Source of the DNA: Aliterella atlantica CENA595
Lineage (GTDB): Bacteria > Cyanobacteriota > Cyanobacteriia > Cyanobacteriales > Chroococcidiopsidaceae
NCBI RefSeq assembly: GCF_000952155.1
Contig: NZ_JYON01000004.1
Span: forward strand, 124,001 to 188,000
Reading direction: 5' to 3'
Length of the DNA: 64,000 nt
A program made the position numbers and the translations under genes. Under the pieces are notes generated by a model. That model saw only the letters and a program-made list of their open reading frames with translations, was not told where the DNA came from and ran no database searches. Positions 14,206-23,899 of the stretch are shown here, in pieces (positions within the stretch are counted from its first letter, which is position 1; each line of letters opens with the position of its first letter).

Positions 14206-14238
14206 AAAACAGAGGTGGCGATCGCTACCTCTGTTTTT
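14206..14238. terminator. Bidirectional terminator with a HIP1 octamer at its centre
   Basis: AAAACAGAGGT (14206-14216) and ACCTCTGTTTT (14227-14237) are perfect 11-bp inverted arms. The centre holds the palindrome GCGATCGC (14218-14225), the HIP1 site. A and T tracts flank both sides, so the hairpin can terminate both the upstream plus-strand gene and the convergent minus-strand gene, whose stop codon it overlaps. Confidence 0.85.
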
Positions 14239-14695
14239 AATGGGTTAATAGGGCTGGAGTACGACGACACAATACAGCTACATCTTCATCATCTAAATCT
14301 ACTGGCGTTCCACTACGGATAAGTTCGGTAAAGTCTTCGTTGGGAACCATAATACATAGTGCATACAAGCGACTTGTACCAGTGTTTTCAATTACATGAG
14401 TTCCCGTTGGAGGAACTAAAAGGCTATCGCCAGCACGAATTGGTACTGTTTTACCGTCGCAACTTGCTTTACCCTCACCTTTAATAATAAAAAACATTTC
14501 TACTGCCAATTGATGGCGGTTTGGTGGCGTTTTACCACCAATATCGAAAATTTCTACACAAACAGTCAAAGAAATATTCGCCGTTGCAGTATCAAAAATA
14601 ATTGCTAGTCGGTTGGTGTCTCTCGGACTAATACGAAATGCTTGGTAGTCTTGAGGAGACTTAGCTACTAAAATCATGCAACGCGAAGCATCCAT
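14237..14695 (-). CDS. Cupin domain protein of unknown function
   Basis: This 152-residue protein has a single RmlC-like cupin barrel. Motif 1 is around HQLAVEMFFIIKGEGKASCDG and motif 2 around GDSLLVPPTGTHVIENTG. Likely metal ligands are the His and Glu of HQLAVE and the His of TGTHVIE. The first 45 residues look like a family-specific strand region. Such proteins are sugar- or small-molecule-modifying enzymes or sensors; no substrate can be named. It is convergent with the WGxxGxxG gene. Confidence 0.75.
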   Translation of the reverse strand: MDASRCMILVAKSPQDYQAFRISPRDTNRLAIIFDTATANISLTVCVEIFDIGGKTPPNRHQLAVEMFFIIKGEGKASCDGKTVPIRAGDSLLVPPTGTHVIENTGTSRLYALCIMVPNEDFTELIRSGTPVDLDDEDVAVLCRRTPALLTH

Positions 14696-14812
14696 AAGTT
14701 CTAAAAAGAGTTTTATATAAAGGTGTAAAAATAGTTTGAGTATAGCTGAGAAAACTTTGGTAATGCTGCCTGGTAGTTTTTCTTATTCGAGTCAGGATTT
14801 GCTCTAAATATC

Positions 14813-15067
14813 ATGCAAAAGAAGCAGAAGTTTCCTTATTTAGTTGGTTCTAAGTGGACAGCGCAGCAGAAAGTAGACGGTTGGAGGCATTTTCAGGTTG
14901 TCAACCGCAAAAATCAAGGTAAATGGGTATTTGCAGAATTGGTCGCGGCTTGCGATCCGCTTGTACGTTTTTGGCTCAATGCTAAATTACTTAAAGATTC
15001 TTCACAGTGGCAAGCTGGTTGGCAATCTCTCCAGGAAATCGAAGATTTAGAGGATGATGTTTCTTGA
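14813..15067 (+). CDS. Small Trp-rich conserved protein (TIGR02450 type)
   Basis: This 84-residue protein has the family pattern LVGSKWTA, GWRHFQVV, WVFAELVAACD, LKDSSQWQAGWQSL, with six tryptophans. It is soluble, with no signal peptide. The family is common in cyanobacteria and some proteobacteria and has no established function. A purine-rich CAGGA lies upstream of the ATG. A HIP1-built hairpin follows within 60 bp and may end the transcript. Confidence 0.85.
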   Translation: MQKKQKFPYLVGSKWTAQQKVDGWRHFQVVNRKNQGKWVFAELVAACDPLVRFWLNAKLLKDSSQWQAGWQSLQEIEDLEDDVS

Positions 15068-15113
15068 TGAAACAACGATTTAGATAAAATTTATTATTTT
15101 TAACATAGAGTGC

Positions 15114-15154
15114 AGCGATCGCCTCTGTACTTCCCAAACAGAGTTGCGATCGCT
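15114..15154. terminator. Hairpin formed by two HIP1 octamers
   Basis: AGCGATCGC followed by CTCTGT (15114-15128) pairs with ACAGAG, a TT bulge, then GCGATCGCT (15138-15154). Each arm carries a full GCGATCGC. No T-tract follows on the plus strand, so termination strength is uncertain. It follows the Trp-rich gene. Confidence 0.5.
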
Positions 15155-15361
15155 AGTTGTATCTAAGTAATTATTCCTAATAGATATCTTCTTAGTCGAT
15201 CTAGGTAGGCTCTAACTGCCGATTTTAGTTGTTTGCTAGGGAATTGAGCGATCGCTATTGCCCTAAATCTCAGGATTGAGGTTTTTGTTTATTGTTACTT
15301 ATTTTATAAATAAACTTACACAAAAACAGAAAAATCAGAATATAAAAGCCTATATAAGGAT

Positions 15362-15383
15362 TTAAGCGGTTTTAAACGCTTAA
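15362..15383. promoter_or_regulatory. Dyad TTAAGCG-N8-CGCTTAA upstream of chlL
   Basis: A perfect 7-bp inverted repeat with an 8-bp spacer sits about 184 bp before the chlL start, in otherwise A+T-rich DNA and next to TATA-like sequence. The geometry suits a dimeric repressor or activator. The regulator is unknown. Confidence 0.35.
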
Positions 15384-15566
15384 TTATTTTATATGGACTC
15401 ACTTTTAAACTTTTAAGTTAAGTATTGTTATTTAGTCCCCTTTATTTTCTGGCGAAGTTCGACAATAATTCATGCAAAGACTAAAAAATTAAATTCAAAC
15501 AGGCTAGTAGGAACTACCTACTTCGATCTGAACATTCGGTAAGCAACGATAGGAGCCAAAAATAAA

Positions 15567-16433
15567 GTGAAACTTGCAGTTTACGGAAAAGGTGGCATCG
15601 GCAAATCGACAACTAGCTGTAACATCTCTGTTGCACTAGCAAAACGCGGTAAGAAAGTATTACAAATTGGCTGCGATCCTAAGCATGACAGCACTTTTAC
15701 GCTCACTGGGTTCCTAATTCCCACCATTATCGATACGCTTCAAGAGAAGGATTATCACTACGAAGATGTTTGGTCAGAAGATGTAATTTATAAAGGCTAT
15801 GGCGGTGTTGACTGCGTAGAAGCAGGCGGACCTCCAGCGGGTGCAGGTTGCGGCGGTTATGTCGTCGGCGAAACTGTCAAACTGCTCAAAGAACTTAATG
15901 CTTTTGATGAATACGATGTCATCTTGTTTGATGTACTAGGTGACGTAGTATGTGGCGGTTTTGCTGCACCTTTAAACTATGCTGATTATTGCTTGATCGT
16001 GACTGACAACGGTTTTGATGCTTTATTTGCTGCTAACCGCATTGCTGCTTCAGTTAGGGAAAAAGCTCGTACTCACCCCTTACGTTTAGCAGGGTTGATT
16101 GGCAATCGGACTGCTAAACGCGATTTGATCGAAAAGTATATAGAAGCTGTACCTATGCCAGTATTGGAAGTGTTGCCTTTGATTGAGGATATTCGTGTAT
16201 CTCGCGTTAAAGGGAAAACTTTGTTTGAAATGGCAGAGACAGATCCATCGTTGAACTACGTTTGCGATTACTATCTATCAATTGCCGATCAAATTCTAGC
16301 AAGACCAGAGGGCGTTGTACCTAATGATGCTCCCGATCGCGAATTGTTCTCTTTACTATCTGATTTCTACCTCAATCCTACTCAGCCAAAAGCTCCTACA
16401 GCAGAGGAAGAATTAGATTTGATGATGGTATAG
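15567..16433 (+). CDS. chlL: Light-independent protochlorophyllide reductase, ATP-binding Fe-S subunit ChlL
   Basis: This 288-residue NifH-like protein hydrolyses ATP and passes electrons to ChlN-ChlB for dark chlorophyll synthesis. It starts at GTG with AGGAG 11 nt upstream, and the sequence [15 protein letters not shown] begins exactly as the family does. The P-loop is residues 8-15. The Fe4S4 ligands are C95 (AGAGCGG) and C129 (DVVCGG), which join two subunits. It is followed by a DUF5331 gene and chlN in the same direction. ChlB is not in the window. Confidence 0.98.
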   Translation: MKLAVYGKGGIGKSTTSCNISVALAKRGKKVLQIGCDPKHDSTFTLTGFLIPTIIDTLQEKDYHYEDVWSEDVIYKGYGGVDCVEAGGPPAGAGCGGYVVGETVKLLKELNAFDEYDVILFDVLGDVVCGGFAAPLNYADYCLIVTDNGFDALFAANRIAASVREKARTHPLRLAGLIGNRTAKRDLIEKYIEAVPMPVLEVLPLIEDIRVSRVKGKTLFEMAETDPSLNYVCDYYLSIADQILARPEGVVPNDAPDRELFSLLSDFYLNPTQPKAPTAEEELDLMMV

Positions 16434-16563
16434 CCTTGTGTAACTAGGAAGATTTTTTAAACTAACCGCCTTCACGGAGTGTAGCGTCTAGTACGCCAAG
16501 GTAAGAGCAAGTAGATTTTTTGTGTAGTTTGGGATTGCTGTAGTCCGAGAATAAGGCAGAGAA

Positions 16564-17130
16564 ATGGCTTTTTTTGATAGTTTAAAAGATGCTTTGAGGC
16601 ATAAATGGGTGCAGTTTTTTCAGAGCAATCGCTTTTGGATCGATTTGCACTCAGATACAGTTGCTACTCCTGATGGTGGTAAACGTCCGGCTTCTTACCT
16701 CATTTTGGGAGTAATTAGCGCTTTAGAACCGCAATTAGCTCAGTTGATGCTGCCTTTTTCTCAACTCAATCCCGATGTAGATGCTTTGATTGATGTGTTG
16801 GGTTTGAACTTTGACCCAATGCTATTGGGTAATGCTGCTAACCAACAGGTAAATCTAACTAATGATGTTATCTCAATACCAGAGGAACAAAAGAGCAATG
16901 TAATGCTTGTAGAATCTTCAGTCGTGGATGAAGAAGCAGAAGCCTTCACTATTATGTCTCTCAGCGAATTGACGATAGACGAAGCAATCCCAGCTAGCAA
17001 TACTGACGATTTTGACGATAAATTTTTGGATATAGGTAGCGAACCTAACTTAGATTTTGAGCAGCTATCTAACCCAGAGCAACAATTAAATAGCGACCAA
17101 GATATTTCACGCCTGTTTCCTTTTAATTAG
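16564..17130 (+). CDS. DUF5331 protein encoded between chlL and chlN
   Basis: This 188-residue soluble protein has a conserved N-terminal half, FFDSLKDALRHKWVQFFQSN, then a helical region with SYLILGVISALEPQLAQLM and LNPDADALIDVLGLNFDP-like sequence. The C-terminal half is acidic and low-complexity. It has no cysteines or obvious catalytic motif. Genes of this type recur in cyanobacterial chlL-chlN neighbourhoods. I infer an accessory role in dark chlorophyll synthesis, without direct evidence. Spacing is 130 bp from chlL and 55 bp to chlN, so co-transcription is likely. Confidence 0.8.
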   Translation: MAFFDSLKDALRHKWVQFFQSNRFWIDLHSDTVATPDGGKRPASYLILGVISALEPQLAQLMLPFSQLNPDVDALIDVLGLNFDPMLLGNAANQQVNLTNDVISIPEEQKSNVMLVESSVVDEEAEAFTIMSLSELTIDEAIPASNTDDFDDKFLDIGSEPNLDFEQLSNPEQQLNSDQDISRLFPFN

Positions 17131-17167
17131 CCCATAAATACTGAATTTGCCAATCCTCAGAGTTTGA

Positions 17168-18586
<1,419 letters not shown>

Positions 18587-18613
18587 AGCGATCGCACTTA
18601 CAATAAACTACAA

Positions 18614-18642
18614 GTAGGGTGCGTTTTCAAAATGCACCCTAC
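18614..18642. repeat. Palindromic repeat GTAGGGTGC...GCACCCTAC
   Basis: Perfect 9-bp inverted arms at 18614-18622 and 18634-18642 flank an 11-nt loop. Repeats with this core are common between genes in many cyanobacteria. There is no T-tract. It may still block RNA 3' decay after chlN. The only copy I see in this window is here. Confidence 0.6.
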
Positions 18643-18664
18643 AATAATCTTATTTGCAGCAATT

Positions 18665-18883
18665 ATGAATAGAAAATTATCTTTAGCTACCCTAGCAGCT
18701 ACCAGCGCGATCGCTAGCACTGTTCTATTTTCTGCTGTTGCTACTGCCAAATCGCCGTGTTCCTTATCAGCAAGACGTAGTGCTATTGATTGGGCAAAAA
18801 CTCCTTTAGTTGCTGTGCTAACAATTCCAGGAATTGCCATCGCTACTACCTTATACATCAGCGGACGCTCTCACCAAGAGTAA
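18665..18883 (+). CDS. Small hypothetical membrane or exported protein
   Basis: This 72-residue open frame starts at ATGAATAGAAAA, preferred over an upstream ATG that lies inside the palindromic repeat. MNRKLSLATLAATSAIASTVLFSAVATA looks like a signal peptide. Residues 53-66 (LVAVLTIPGIAIATTL) form a second hydrophobic segment, and CSLSARRSAIDWAK lies between them. No family is recognised and there is no clear ribosome-binding site, so it may not be expressed. The signal-like start is the main support. Confidence 0.45.
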   Translation: MNRKLSLATLAATSAIASTVLFSAVATAKSPCSLSARRSAIDWAKTPLVAVLTIPGIAIATTLYISGRSHQE

Positions 18884-18936
18884 GTAATAGCGCTTCCGCG
18901 CACATAGATCCGCTCTCCCCACAAGCAAAATTGCGC

Positions 18937-19272
18937 CTAATTACTCGGTTCCACTTCCTTTACCCTGCGGATTGGCAAATTGGCAATTAGCGCCGTAGCC
19001 CGTTGATTATTTTCCAAGCAAAACTCTAACCCATCCGCTTCTAGTTCCACATAACGCGAAACCACTTCGACAATTTCCCGCCGCATTCTTTCCAGCACTT
19101 CTGGATTTAAATCGGCGCGATCGTGAGAAATTACAAGTTGTAGCCGCCGCTTGACTTCAGCGCGACTGGTGTCTTCACTATTACGAGGTACGGGGAAAAG
19201 CCGATCTAAAAGTTCGCTAATCATAGCAGTAGGAGCAGGATGAGAAAAGTTGCTTAAATAATCTTTGTCCAC
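18937..19272 (-). CDS. minE: Cell division topological specificity factor MinE
   Basis: This 111-residue MinE stimulates MinD ATPase and drives Min oscillation, which places the FtsZ ring at mid-cell. The anti-MinCD part is N-terminal and the topological domain has [26 protein letters not shown], the family signature. The gene overlaps the end of minD by 19 bp, so translation is probably coupled. It is the last gene of the minCDE operon. Confidence 0.96.
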   Translation of the reverse strand: MDKDYLSNFSHPAPTAMISELLDRLFPVPRNSEDTSRAEVKRRLQLVISHDRADLNPEVLERMRREIVEVVSRYVELEADGLEFCLENNQRATALIANLPIRRVKEVEPSN

Positions 19273-20060
19273 AATAACTTGCGGATGCGAGAAAAGATAT
19301 TCTCTGGAGGAACACTTAGATCGATAAACTCTACTGTCTCTCCTTGCAAGCGTCGAGCGATATTATCAAACGCCATACCCGCCATAGATGGGGTTTCAGC
19401 TAAAACCAAAGGTTCGCCACGATTAGTAGAGACAATTACGCGCTCGTCTTCAGGAACTACGCCAATTAAAGGAATTGCGAGAATTTCTTGCACGTCTTGC
19501 ACTGACATCATATCGTTGACTTGTACCATAGCAGGGCGCAGGCGATTGACAATTAAGTTAATGCGCTTAATGCCTTGAGCTTCTAATAATCCGACAACGC
19601 GATCGGCATCGCGTACGGCGGATATTTCTGGGGTAGTAACGATCAATGCTTCTTTTGCTGGAGCGATCGCATTTTTAAACCCCATCTCAATTCCCGCTGG
19701 ACTATCAATTAAAACGTAATCAAAGGTTTTAATCAATGAGTCTACAAGTTCGGTCATTTGTTCGGGACTAACTGCTTCTTTGGTGCGATTTTGCGCCGCA
19801 GGTAACAAAGCAAGTCCAGGAATACGTTTATCTTTGACTAAAGCTTGTTCTAGACGGCATTCGCCAGCAAAGACTTCAATCGCAGTATAAACTATGCGAT
19901 TTTCTAAGCCAAGCAACAGGTCAAGATTTCTTAACCCAAAATCCGCATCTAATAAAGCGACTTGTTGCCCTAAACGAGCTAGAGCCATGCCTAGATTTGC
20001 TGTAACGGTGGTTTTACCCACCCCGCCTTTACCGGAAGTGGTGACAATAATGCGACTCAT
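19254..20060 (-). CDS. minD: Septum site-determining ATPase MinD
   Basis: This 268-residue ParA/MinD ATPase has the deviant Walker [10 protein letters not shown] at residues 10-18, [14 protein letters not shown], and [12 protein letters not shown] as Walker B. The C-terminal [13 protein letters not shown] segment is the amphipathic membrane-targeting helix. MinD recruits MinC and MinE to the membrane. It overlaps minC by 4 bp (ATGA) and minE by 19 bp, the usual operon arrangement. Confidence 0.98.
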   Translation of the reverse strand: MSRIIVTTSGKGGVGKTTVTANLGMALARLGQQVALLDADFGLRNLDLLLGLENRIVYTAIEVFAGECRLEQALVKDKRIPGLALLPAAQNRTKEAVSPEQMTELVDSLIKTFDYVLIDSPAGIEMGFKNAIAPAKEALIVTTPEISAVRDADRVVGLLEAQGIKRINLIVNRLRPAMVQVNDMMSVQDVQEILAIPLIGVVPEDERVIVSTNRGEPLVLAETPSMAGMAFDNIARRLQGETVEFIDLSVPPENIFSRIRKLLWTKII

Positions 20061-20890
20061 GACTGTGGTAGAAACTGGGACTTAGAAAAATCGGCAGCTT
20101 TGCTAATGCGAATTCCATCAGGGGTAATGTAAGCAACTTCAACCTCATACCTTTCGGGGCGACTTGCTGGCGCTCTGGCGAGCGAATCAGCAATTCTTAA
20201 CTGAGTTGGTTCCATTTGTAAAGCCATAATTAAACATTTAGCGTTACCGTCAGCGCCCGCGTGAGCAACTCCCCGCAAGCGACCCCAAACTAGAATATCG
20301 CCCTTTGCAACTACGATACCACCTGGGTTGATGTCTCCCAATACGATTACTGTACCAGAGTGACGAATCTCTACACCGGATCTAATAGTCATTTGCAAAT
20401 ATAATGGCTCTACCAGGGGTGCAACTGCGGGAGCAGGAGATCGCTCTAGTGTAGATACAGCGGCTTGTTGTTCGACGCAGTAGCCAGCCGTAGCCGCAGC
20501 TACAGCAGTTTGACGGCGGCTAGTATGGACGCGCTGCATTTGCAGTTGGGCTTGAGTTAAAGCATCGGCGATCGCTTGCAGTTGTCGTGCGTCTAATAAT
20601 CTATCGACAGCAAAGAGTTCTACTTTGGTATTTGGTTGCCAAAAGCGATCGCCTGCATTTAGTCTATGCTTCATTTGCTGCCAAAGTTCCGACCAACTAT
20701 CTGCCGATGAGGGAAATTCTGCTTCGGTGGGCAAAATTAACAGTAGCCGATCTGCCTCGCTTTTAAAGCGCACTTGTAGGTTAACCTTTACCGCTTCTTC
20801 AGTGGCAGGAGTTTCTTCAGCAACTACATCTTCTTCAGTGGCAGGAGTTTTGCCAGTAACTACTTCAGGCAGGGCAGAATCAGAAGTCAT
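20057..20890 (-). CDS. minC: Septum site-determining protein MinC
   Basis: This 277-residue FtsZ inhibitor has its C-terminal beta-helix at about residues 165-255: GVEIRHSGTVIVLGDINPGG, GDILVWGRLRGVAHAGADGN, and RIADSLAR near the end. The first 35 residues are an acidic Thr/Glu-rich tail in which TPATEE occurs twice. This is encoded by a 21-bp direct repeat at 20794-20814 and 20830-20850, a 36-bp period that may vary in copy number between strains. It is the first gene of minCDE and divergent from the DUF3370 gene. Confidence 0.95.
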   Translation of the reverse strand: MTSDSALPEVVTGKTPATEEDVVAEETPATEEAVKVNLQVRFKSEADRLLLILPTEAEFPSSADSWSELWQQMKHRLNAGDRFWQPNTKVELFAVDRLLDARQLQAIADALTQAQLQMQRVHTSRRQTAVAAATAGYCVEQQAAVSTLERSPAPAVAPLVEPLYLQMTIRSGVEIRHSGTVIVLGDINPGGIVVAKGDILVWGRLRGVAHAGADGNAKCLIMALQMEPTQLRIADSLARAPASRPERYEVEVAYITPDGIRISKAADFSKSQFLPQS

Positions 20891-20986
20891 GCAAAAAGTG
20901 AGAGCAACAAAGTTATATTATTTTGCTTCTACTTTTTGAAAGTTGAAAAGCAAATGTACTAACTATCAATACCATACTTGGGAATT

Positions 20987-22360
20987 ATGAGCATTAGTCA
21001 ATCTAAATTTACTATAGGCGCGATCGCATCTCTAGCTATTTTGCTGTCTTCCTCGCTAGTTGTGAGCCAAACGACATACAAAGAGGTTGTTCAATCCCAA
21101 CAAGTGCGCCCATTACCAGGCAAACTAGATAATATTCCTGTATTTAATAGCAATAGTCCTGAAGGCGTTAAGTCTGACGGTATTTTACTTTCGACTTTTC
21201 CCTCAATTGATAAAAAAGTACCAACAGCCCACCTTAACTATCCACTGCAAGGGCGTTTTGATTTATTTGCTCACCATTTCAGCTACTATCCCAAAGATTC
21301 ACGTACTCTATATTTAGGGATAATTGCGAATAATCCTGGTAAAAAGCCTGTAACTATTAATGTTTTGGCAGCATCAAGTTATTTACTGCAAGATGCGCCT
21401 TATGTGACATTGCCAGCTTATTTAGAAAACAACGATGGTAAAGTTTATTCAGGACCAGGCGATCGCGCTGTAAGCGATGTACTTAGAGGCGTACGTCAAG
21501 CTGGGTTTCCTCAAAAGCTAATTCTTGCACCAGGCGAAAGCAAAATGCTCTTGAATGCGCCGATTCCAGTGCGCGATTTGGCTAAAGCAGTCAACGGGCG
21601 ATCGACTTTAATGCAGCTAAATAGTAACGGAAAAGTTTATATAGCAAGTTTAGCGATGTTCGCCGCACAACCAAGCGATCCTAAACCTACCTTAGCTCAA
21701 TGGCAGCAATTACTACTTGCAGGTAGCCTTTCAAGTCCGCGCGACAAAACGCCAACACCTCCCGAACAAACTAGCGGTAAACTAATTTACGGCAGAGTAG
21801 CAGGTATATCGCAAGGAGCGCAATGGCAAGCAATACTTACAGACAATCCTCAAGCTAAAAACCTAACAATTCCCGCTCCAGGGCAAGCTATTTCCTATGG
21901 TATAAATACTCTCAGAGGCGGCAGGTTGGGAACAGAGCAAGTCCAAACAGCCAAGATGTTAGCCCGCTACCCAGATACCGCTTACGAGGCGCATGGTAAT
22001 TATGGAGTTCTCTACAATCTTTCTATTCCATTAGTTAACTCAAATAAAGAAGCCCGAACGGTAACTTTAACCCTGGCTACACCGTTAAAAGAAGACAAAT
22101 TGAGTCAAAAAGGCGTGCGCTTTCGTCAACCATCATTAGATTTTCCTTTCTTTCGGGGTACAGTTCGCCTGCGCTACACTGACGACAACGGAAAACCACA
22201 GACGCGCTACGTGCATTTATGGCATCGTGTGGGGCAAGTAATAGATCCCCTGCTTGCCTTAAAGATGCAGCCTTCAAGCCGCCGCGAGGTACAGTTAGAT
22301 TTAATTTATCCGCCTGATTCTACCCCGCCACAGGTATTAACTATTGGGACATTGGAGTAA
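20987..22360 (+). CDS. Secreted DUF3370 protein
   Basis: This 457-residue protein starts at ATG (MSISQSKF); a TTG 9 bp upstream is less likely. Residues about 8-28 are a signal peptide. The mature part has the family segments VRPLPGKLDNIPVFNSN, HFSYYPKDSRTLYLGIIANNPG and YVTLPAYLENN, and late on YGVLYNLSIPLVNS and LRYTDDNGKPQTRYVHLW. Two beta-rich halves suggest an envelope-associated fold. DUF3370 is largely cyanobacterial and uncharacterised. It diverges from minC across an 96-bp spacer. Confidence 0.85.
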   Translation: MSISQSKFTIGAIASLAILLSSSLVVSQTTYKEVVQSQQVRPLPGKLDNIPVFNSNSPEGVKSDGILLSTFPSIDKKVPTAHLNYPLQGRFDLFAHHFSYYPKDSRTLYLGIIANNPGKKPVTINVLAASSYLLQDAPYVTLPAYLENNDGKVYSGPGDRAVSDVLRGVRQAGFPQKLILAPGESKMLLNAPIPVRDLAKAVNGRSTLMQLNSNGKVYIASLAMFAAQPSDPKPTLAQWQQLLLAGSLSSPRDKTPTPPEQTSGKLIYGRVAGISQGAQWQAILTDNPQAKNLTIPAPGQAISYGINTLRGGRLGTEQVQTAKMLARYPDTAYEAHGNYGVLYNLSIPLVNSNKEARTVTLTLATPLKEDKLSQKGVRFRQPSLDFPFFRGTVRLRYTDDNGKPQTRYVHLWHRVGQVIDPLLALKMQPSSRREVQLDLIYPPDSTPPQVLTIGTLE

Positions 22361-22440
22361 TTTGCGGGGGAGGGTAAAAGCGATCGCTACCATCTGCAAG
22401 TTATTTATTGTTGTAGGTAAAAACAACTCTGCATTCTAGG

Positions 22441-22503
22441 GCATCAGTAACAGCCGTATATCAACATCCATAGGATAAAGTAATGATGCTTTATCTTTGA
22501 TGC
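22441..22503. repeat. Nested inverted repeat just upstream of the Rpn-type gene
   Basis: GCATCA (22441-22446) and TGATGC (22498-22503) enclose GATAAAG (22474-22480) and CTTTATC (22489-22495). The element ends 7 bp before the GTG start of the next gene. It could be a transcription-factor site, an mRNA leader hairpin or the remnant of a small mobile element. Confidence 0.45.
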
Positions 22504-22510
22504 TCTGCCT

Positions 22511-23362
22511 GTGATTGATAACATCTCCAAATTTTTAATCGAACAATATTCTACTGATTTTGCAGCTTGGTTACTAGGTGAATCAATTACTCTAACTACC
22601 ATCAATCCCACCGAACTTAACGTCGAACCCATCCGCGCAGATTCAGTAATGTTGCTGCAATCTAGAGGTATTATCCTGCATACTGAGTTTCAAACTATCG
22701 GCGATGAAACCATGCCCTTTCGCATGGCAGATTATTACTTGCGCTTAACTAGGAAATTTCCCGAAAGAGATATTCAACAAGTAGTAATTTACCTGAAAAG
22801 GACGAGTTCGGATTTAGTCAGACAAGATAGATATGTAACTGCTGTAATGACACACCAGTTTCGTGTAATTCGCTTATGGGAACAACCTGTAGAGGTGTTT
22901 TTAAGTACGCCAGGATTATTACCATTAGCGGTATTAAGCCGCGCCTCAGATAAGGAAAGCGTGTTAGCGCAGGTAGTAAGAGAGTTAGAGAAAATAACTG
23001 ACCCCAGAGAGCAGACTAATTTAACCGCAGCGACAAGTATCTTGGCGGGGTTAGAATTAGAAGCACAGACGATCCGACAATTGATGAGGAGTCCAGTGAT
23101 GCGCGAATCTACGATGTACCAATTTATTTTACGTGAAGGTCGGGTTGAGGGACTGGAACAAGGACTGGAACAGGGTTTAATTCAAGGTCGCACCGATGGA
23201 GAAAGAGCAATAGTTATCAAGCTGCTTACTCGGAAGTTAGGTAGTTTATCGCCTGAAATAACAGCAAAAGTCAATGTTTTGAGTGTTGAACGGTTGGAGG
23301 CTTTGGCTGAGGCTTTGTTGGATTTTGCCAGTGTTGGCGATCTAGAATCCTGGTTGGGATAA
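22511..23362 (+). CDS. Rpn-family PD-(D/E)XK nuclease with C-terminal DUF4351
   Basis: This 283-residue protein begins at GTG. The N-terminal part has a PD-(D/E)XK-like core: an acidic site in IRADSVMLL, ILHTEFQT (E-x-Q type) and MPFRMADYYLRL. This is typical of the recombination-promoting nuclease/putative transposase (Rpn) family abundant in cyanobacteria. Residues about 205-220 repeat LEQGLEQGLIQG, and the tail LLTRKLGSLSPEI...LEALAEALLDF is DUF4351. Rpn proteins cleave DNA and promote RecA-independent recombination in E. coli; the role here is inferred. There are no flanking transposon ends. Confidence 0.85.
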   Translation: MIDNISKFLIEQYSTDFAAWLLGESITLTTINPTELNVEPIRADSVMLLQSRGIILHTEFQTIGDETMPFRMADYYLRLTRKFPERDIQQVVIYLKRTSSDLVRQDRYVTAVMTHQFRVIRLWEQPVEVFLSTPGLLPLAVLSRASDKESVLAQVVRELEKITDPREQTNLTAATSILAGLELEAQTIRQLMRSPVMRESTMYQFILREGRVEGLEQGLEQGLIQGRTDGERAIVIKLLTRKLGSLSPEITAKVNVLSVERLEALAEALLDFASVGDLESWLG

Positions 23363-23440
23363 TCTGAGCAATAATTTCACTACTACTTTGTATAAATAGT
23401 TCTAACTCTAAAAGTTAGTAATTTTGAGGATTTTGCTGAA

Positions 23441-23899
23441 ATGAGTAAGCTATTAATACCAAATTTTCAGAGTAAGCAAATGGGGCAAGTAATCGCCACT
23501 CTCACTGTAGCAAATCGCATAGATCGCGTTCTAGCAGAGCGAGGATTTATATCTAGTGAAGAAGTGCGTACTTGTCTACTAGATAACGTATTAGTTGATA
23601 CGGGCGCAACGTTGCTTTGCTTACCTTGTAGCATTATTACTCAATTGGGCTTGGTTCAAGGTGGGGAAGCTGCTGTTGAGACTGCTGCTGGAGTCAGACA
23701 AGGGCGAATTTTTCGGGATGTAGAAATTTGTATAAGCGATCGCTGTGGAACTTTTGACTGCCTTGAACTGACTGAAGTATCGTATGCTTTATTAGGCGTA
23801 ACGCCTATGGAAGTCTTGGGGTTAGAGCCAGACTTAAAAAACCGTAAGTTAAGAGTTTTGCCTATGAATTCTGAGCAAACCTACTTAAGTGTTTTGTAA
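23441..23899 (+). CDS. Retropepsin-like (clan AA) aspartic protease
   Basis: This 152-residue single-domain protein contains the catalytic motif VLVDTGATLLCLP (Asp-Thr-Gly) near residues 50-62 and the second-half hydrophobic-Gly pattern EVLGLEPDLKNRKLRVLP. Retropepsin-like proteins act as dimers. No signal peptide or membrane segment is seen. Cyanobacterial members are small stand-alone proteases of unknown substrate. GAGG lies about 13 nt before the ATG. It follows the Rpn-type gene by 78 bp and may be co-transcribed. Confidence 0.8.
   Translation: MSKLLIPNFQSKQMGQVIATLTVANRIDRVLAERGFISSEEVRTCLLDNVLVDTGATLLCLPCSIITQLGLVQGGEAAVETAAGVRQGRIFRDVEICISDRCGTFDCLELTEVSYALLGVTPMEVLGLEPDLKNRKLRVLPMNSEQTYLSVL

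Larger units (their letters stand above)
15068..15566 (+). other. 499-bp leader region of chlL
   Basis: The stretch begins with a hairpin made from two HIP1 sites (15114-15154) and then becomes very A+T-rich. It contains a TTAAGCG-N8-CGCTTAA dyad (15362-15383), a TATATAAGG box near 15350 and the small inverted repeat GTAGgaaCTAC near 15508. The chlL ribosome site AGGAG is at about 15550. I see no gene. Confidence 0.55.

Noticed and set aside
18598..18858. 86-codon minus-strand frame opposite the small gene at 18665
   Set aside because: The plus-strand frame has a signal-peptide-like start, whereas this one spans the palindromic repeat and lacks structure.
22511..23362. Rpn-type gene as part of an intact insertion sequence
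   Set aside because: No terminal inverted repeats or target duplication flank it, and Rpn proteins are usually solitary.
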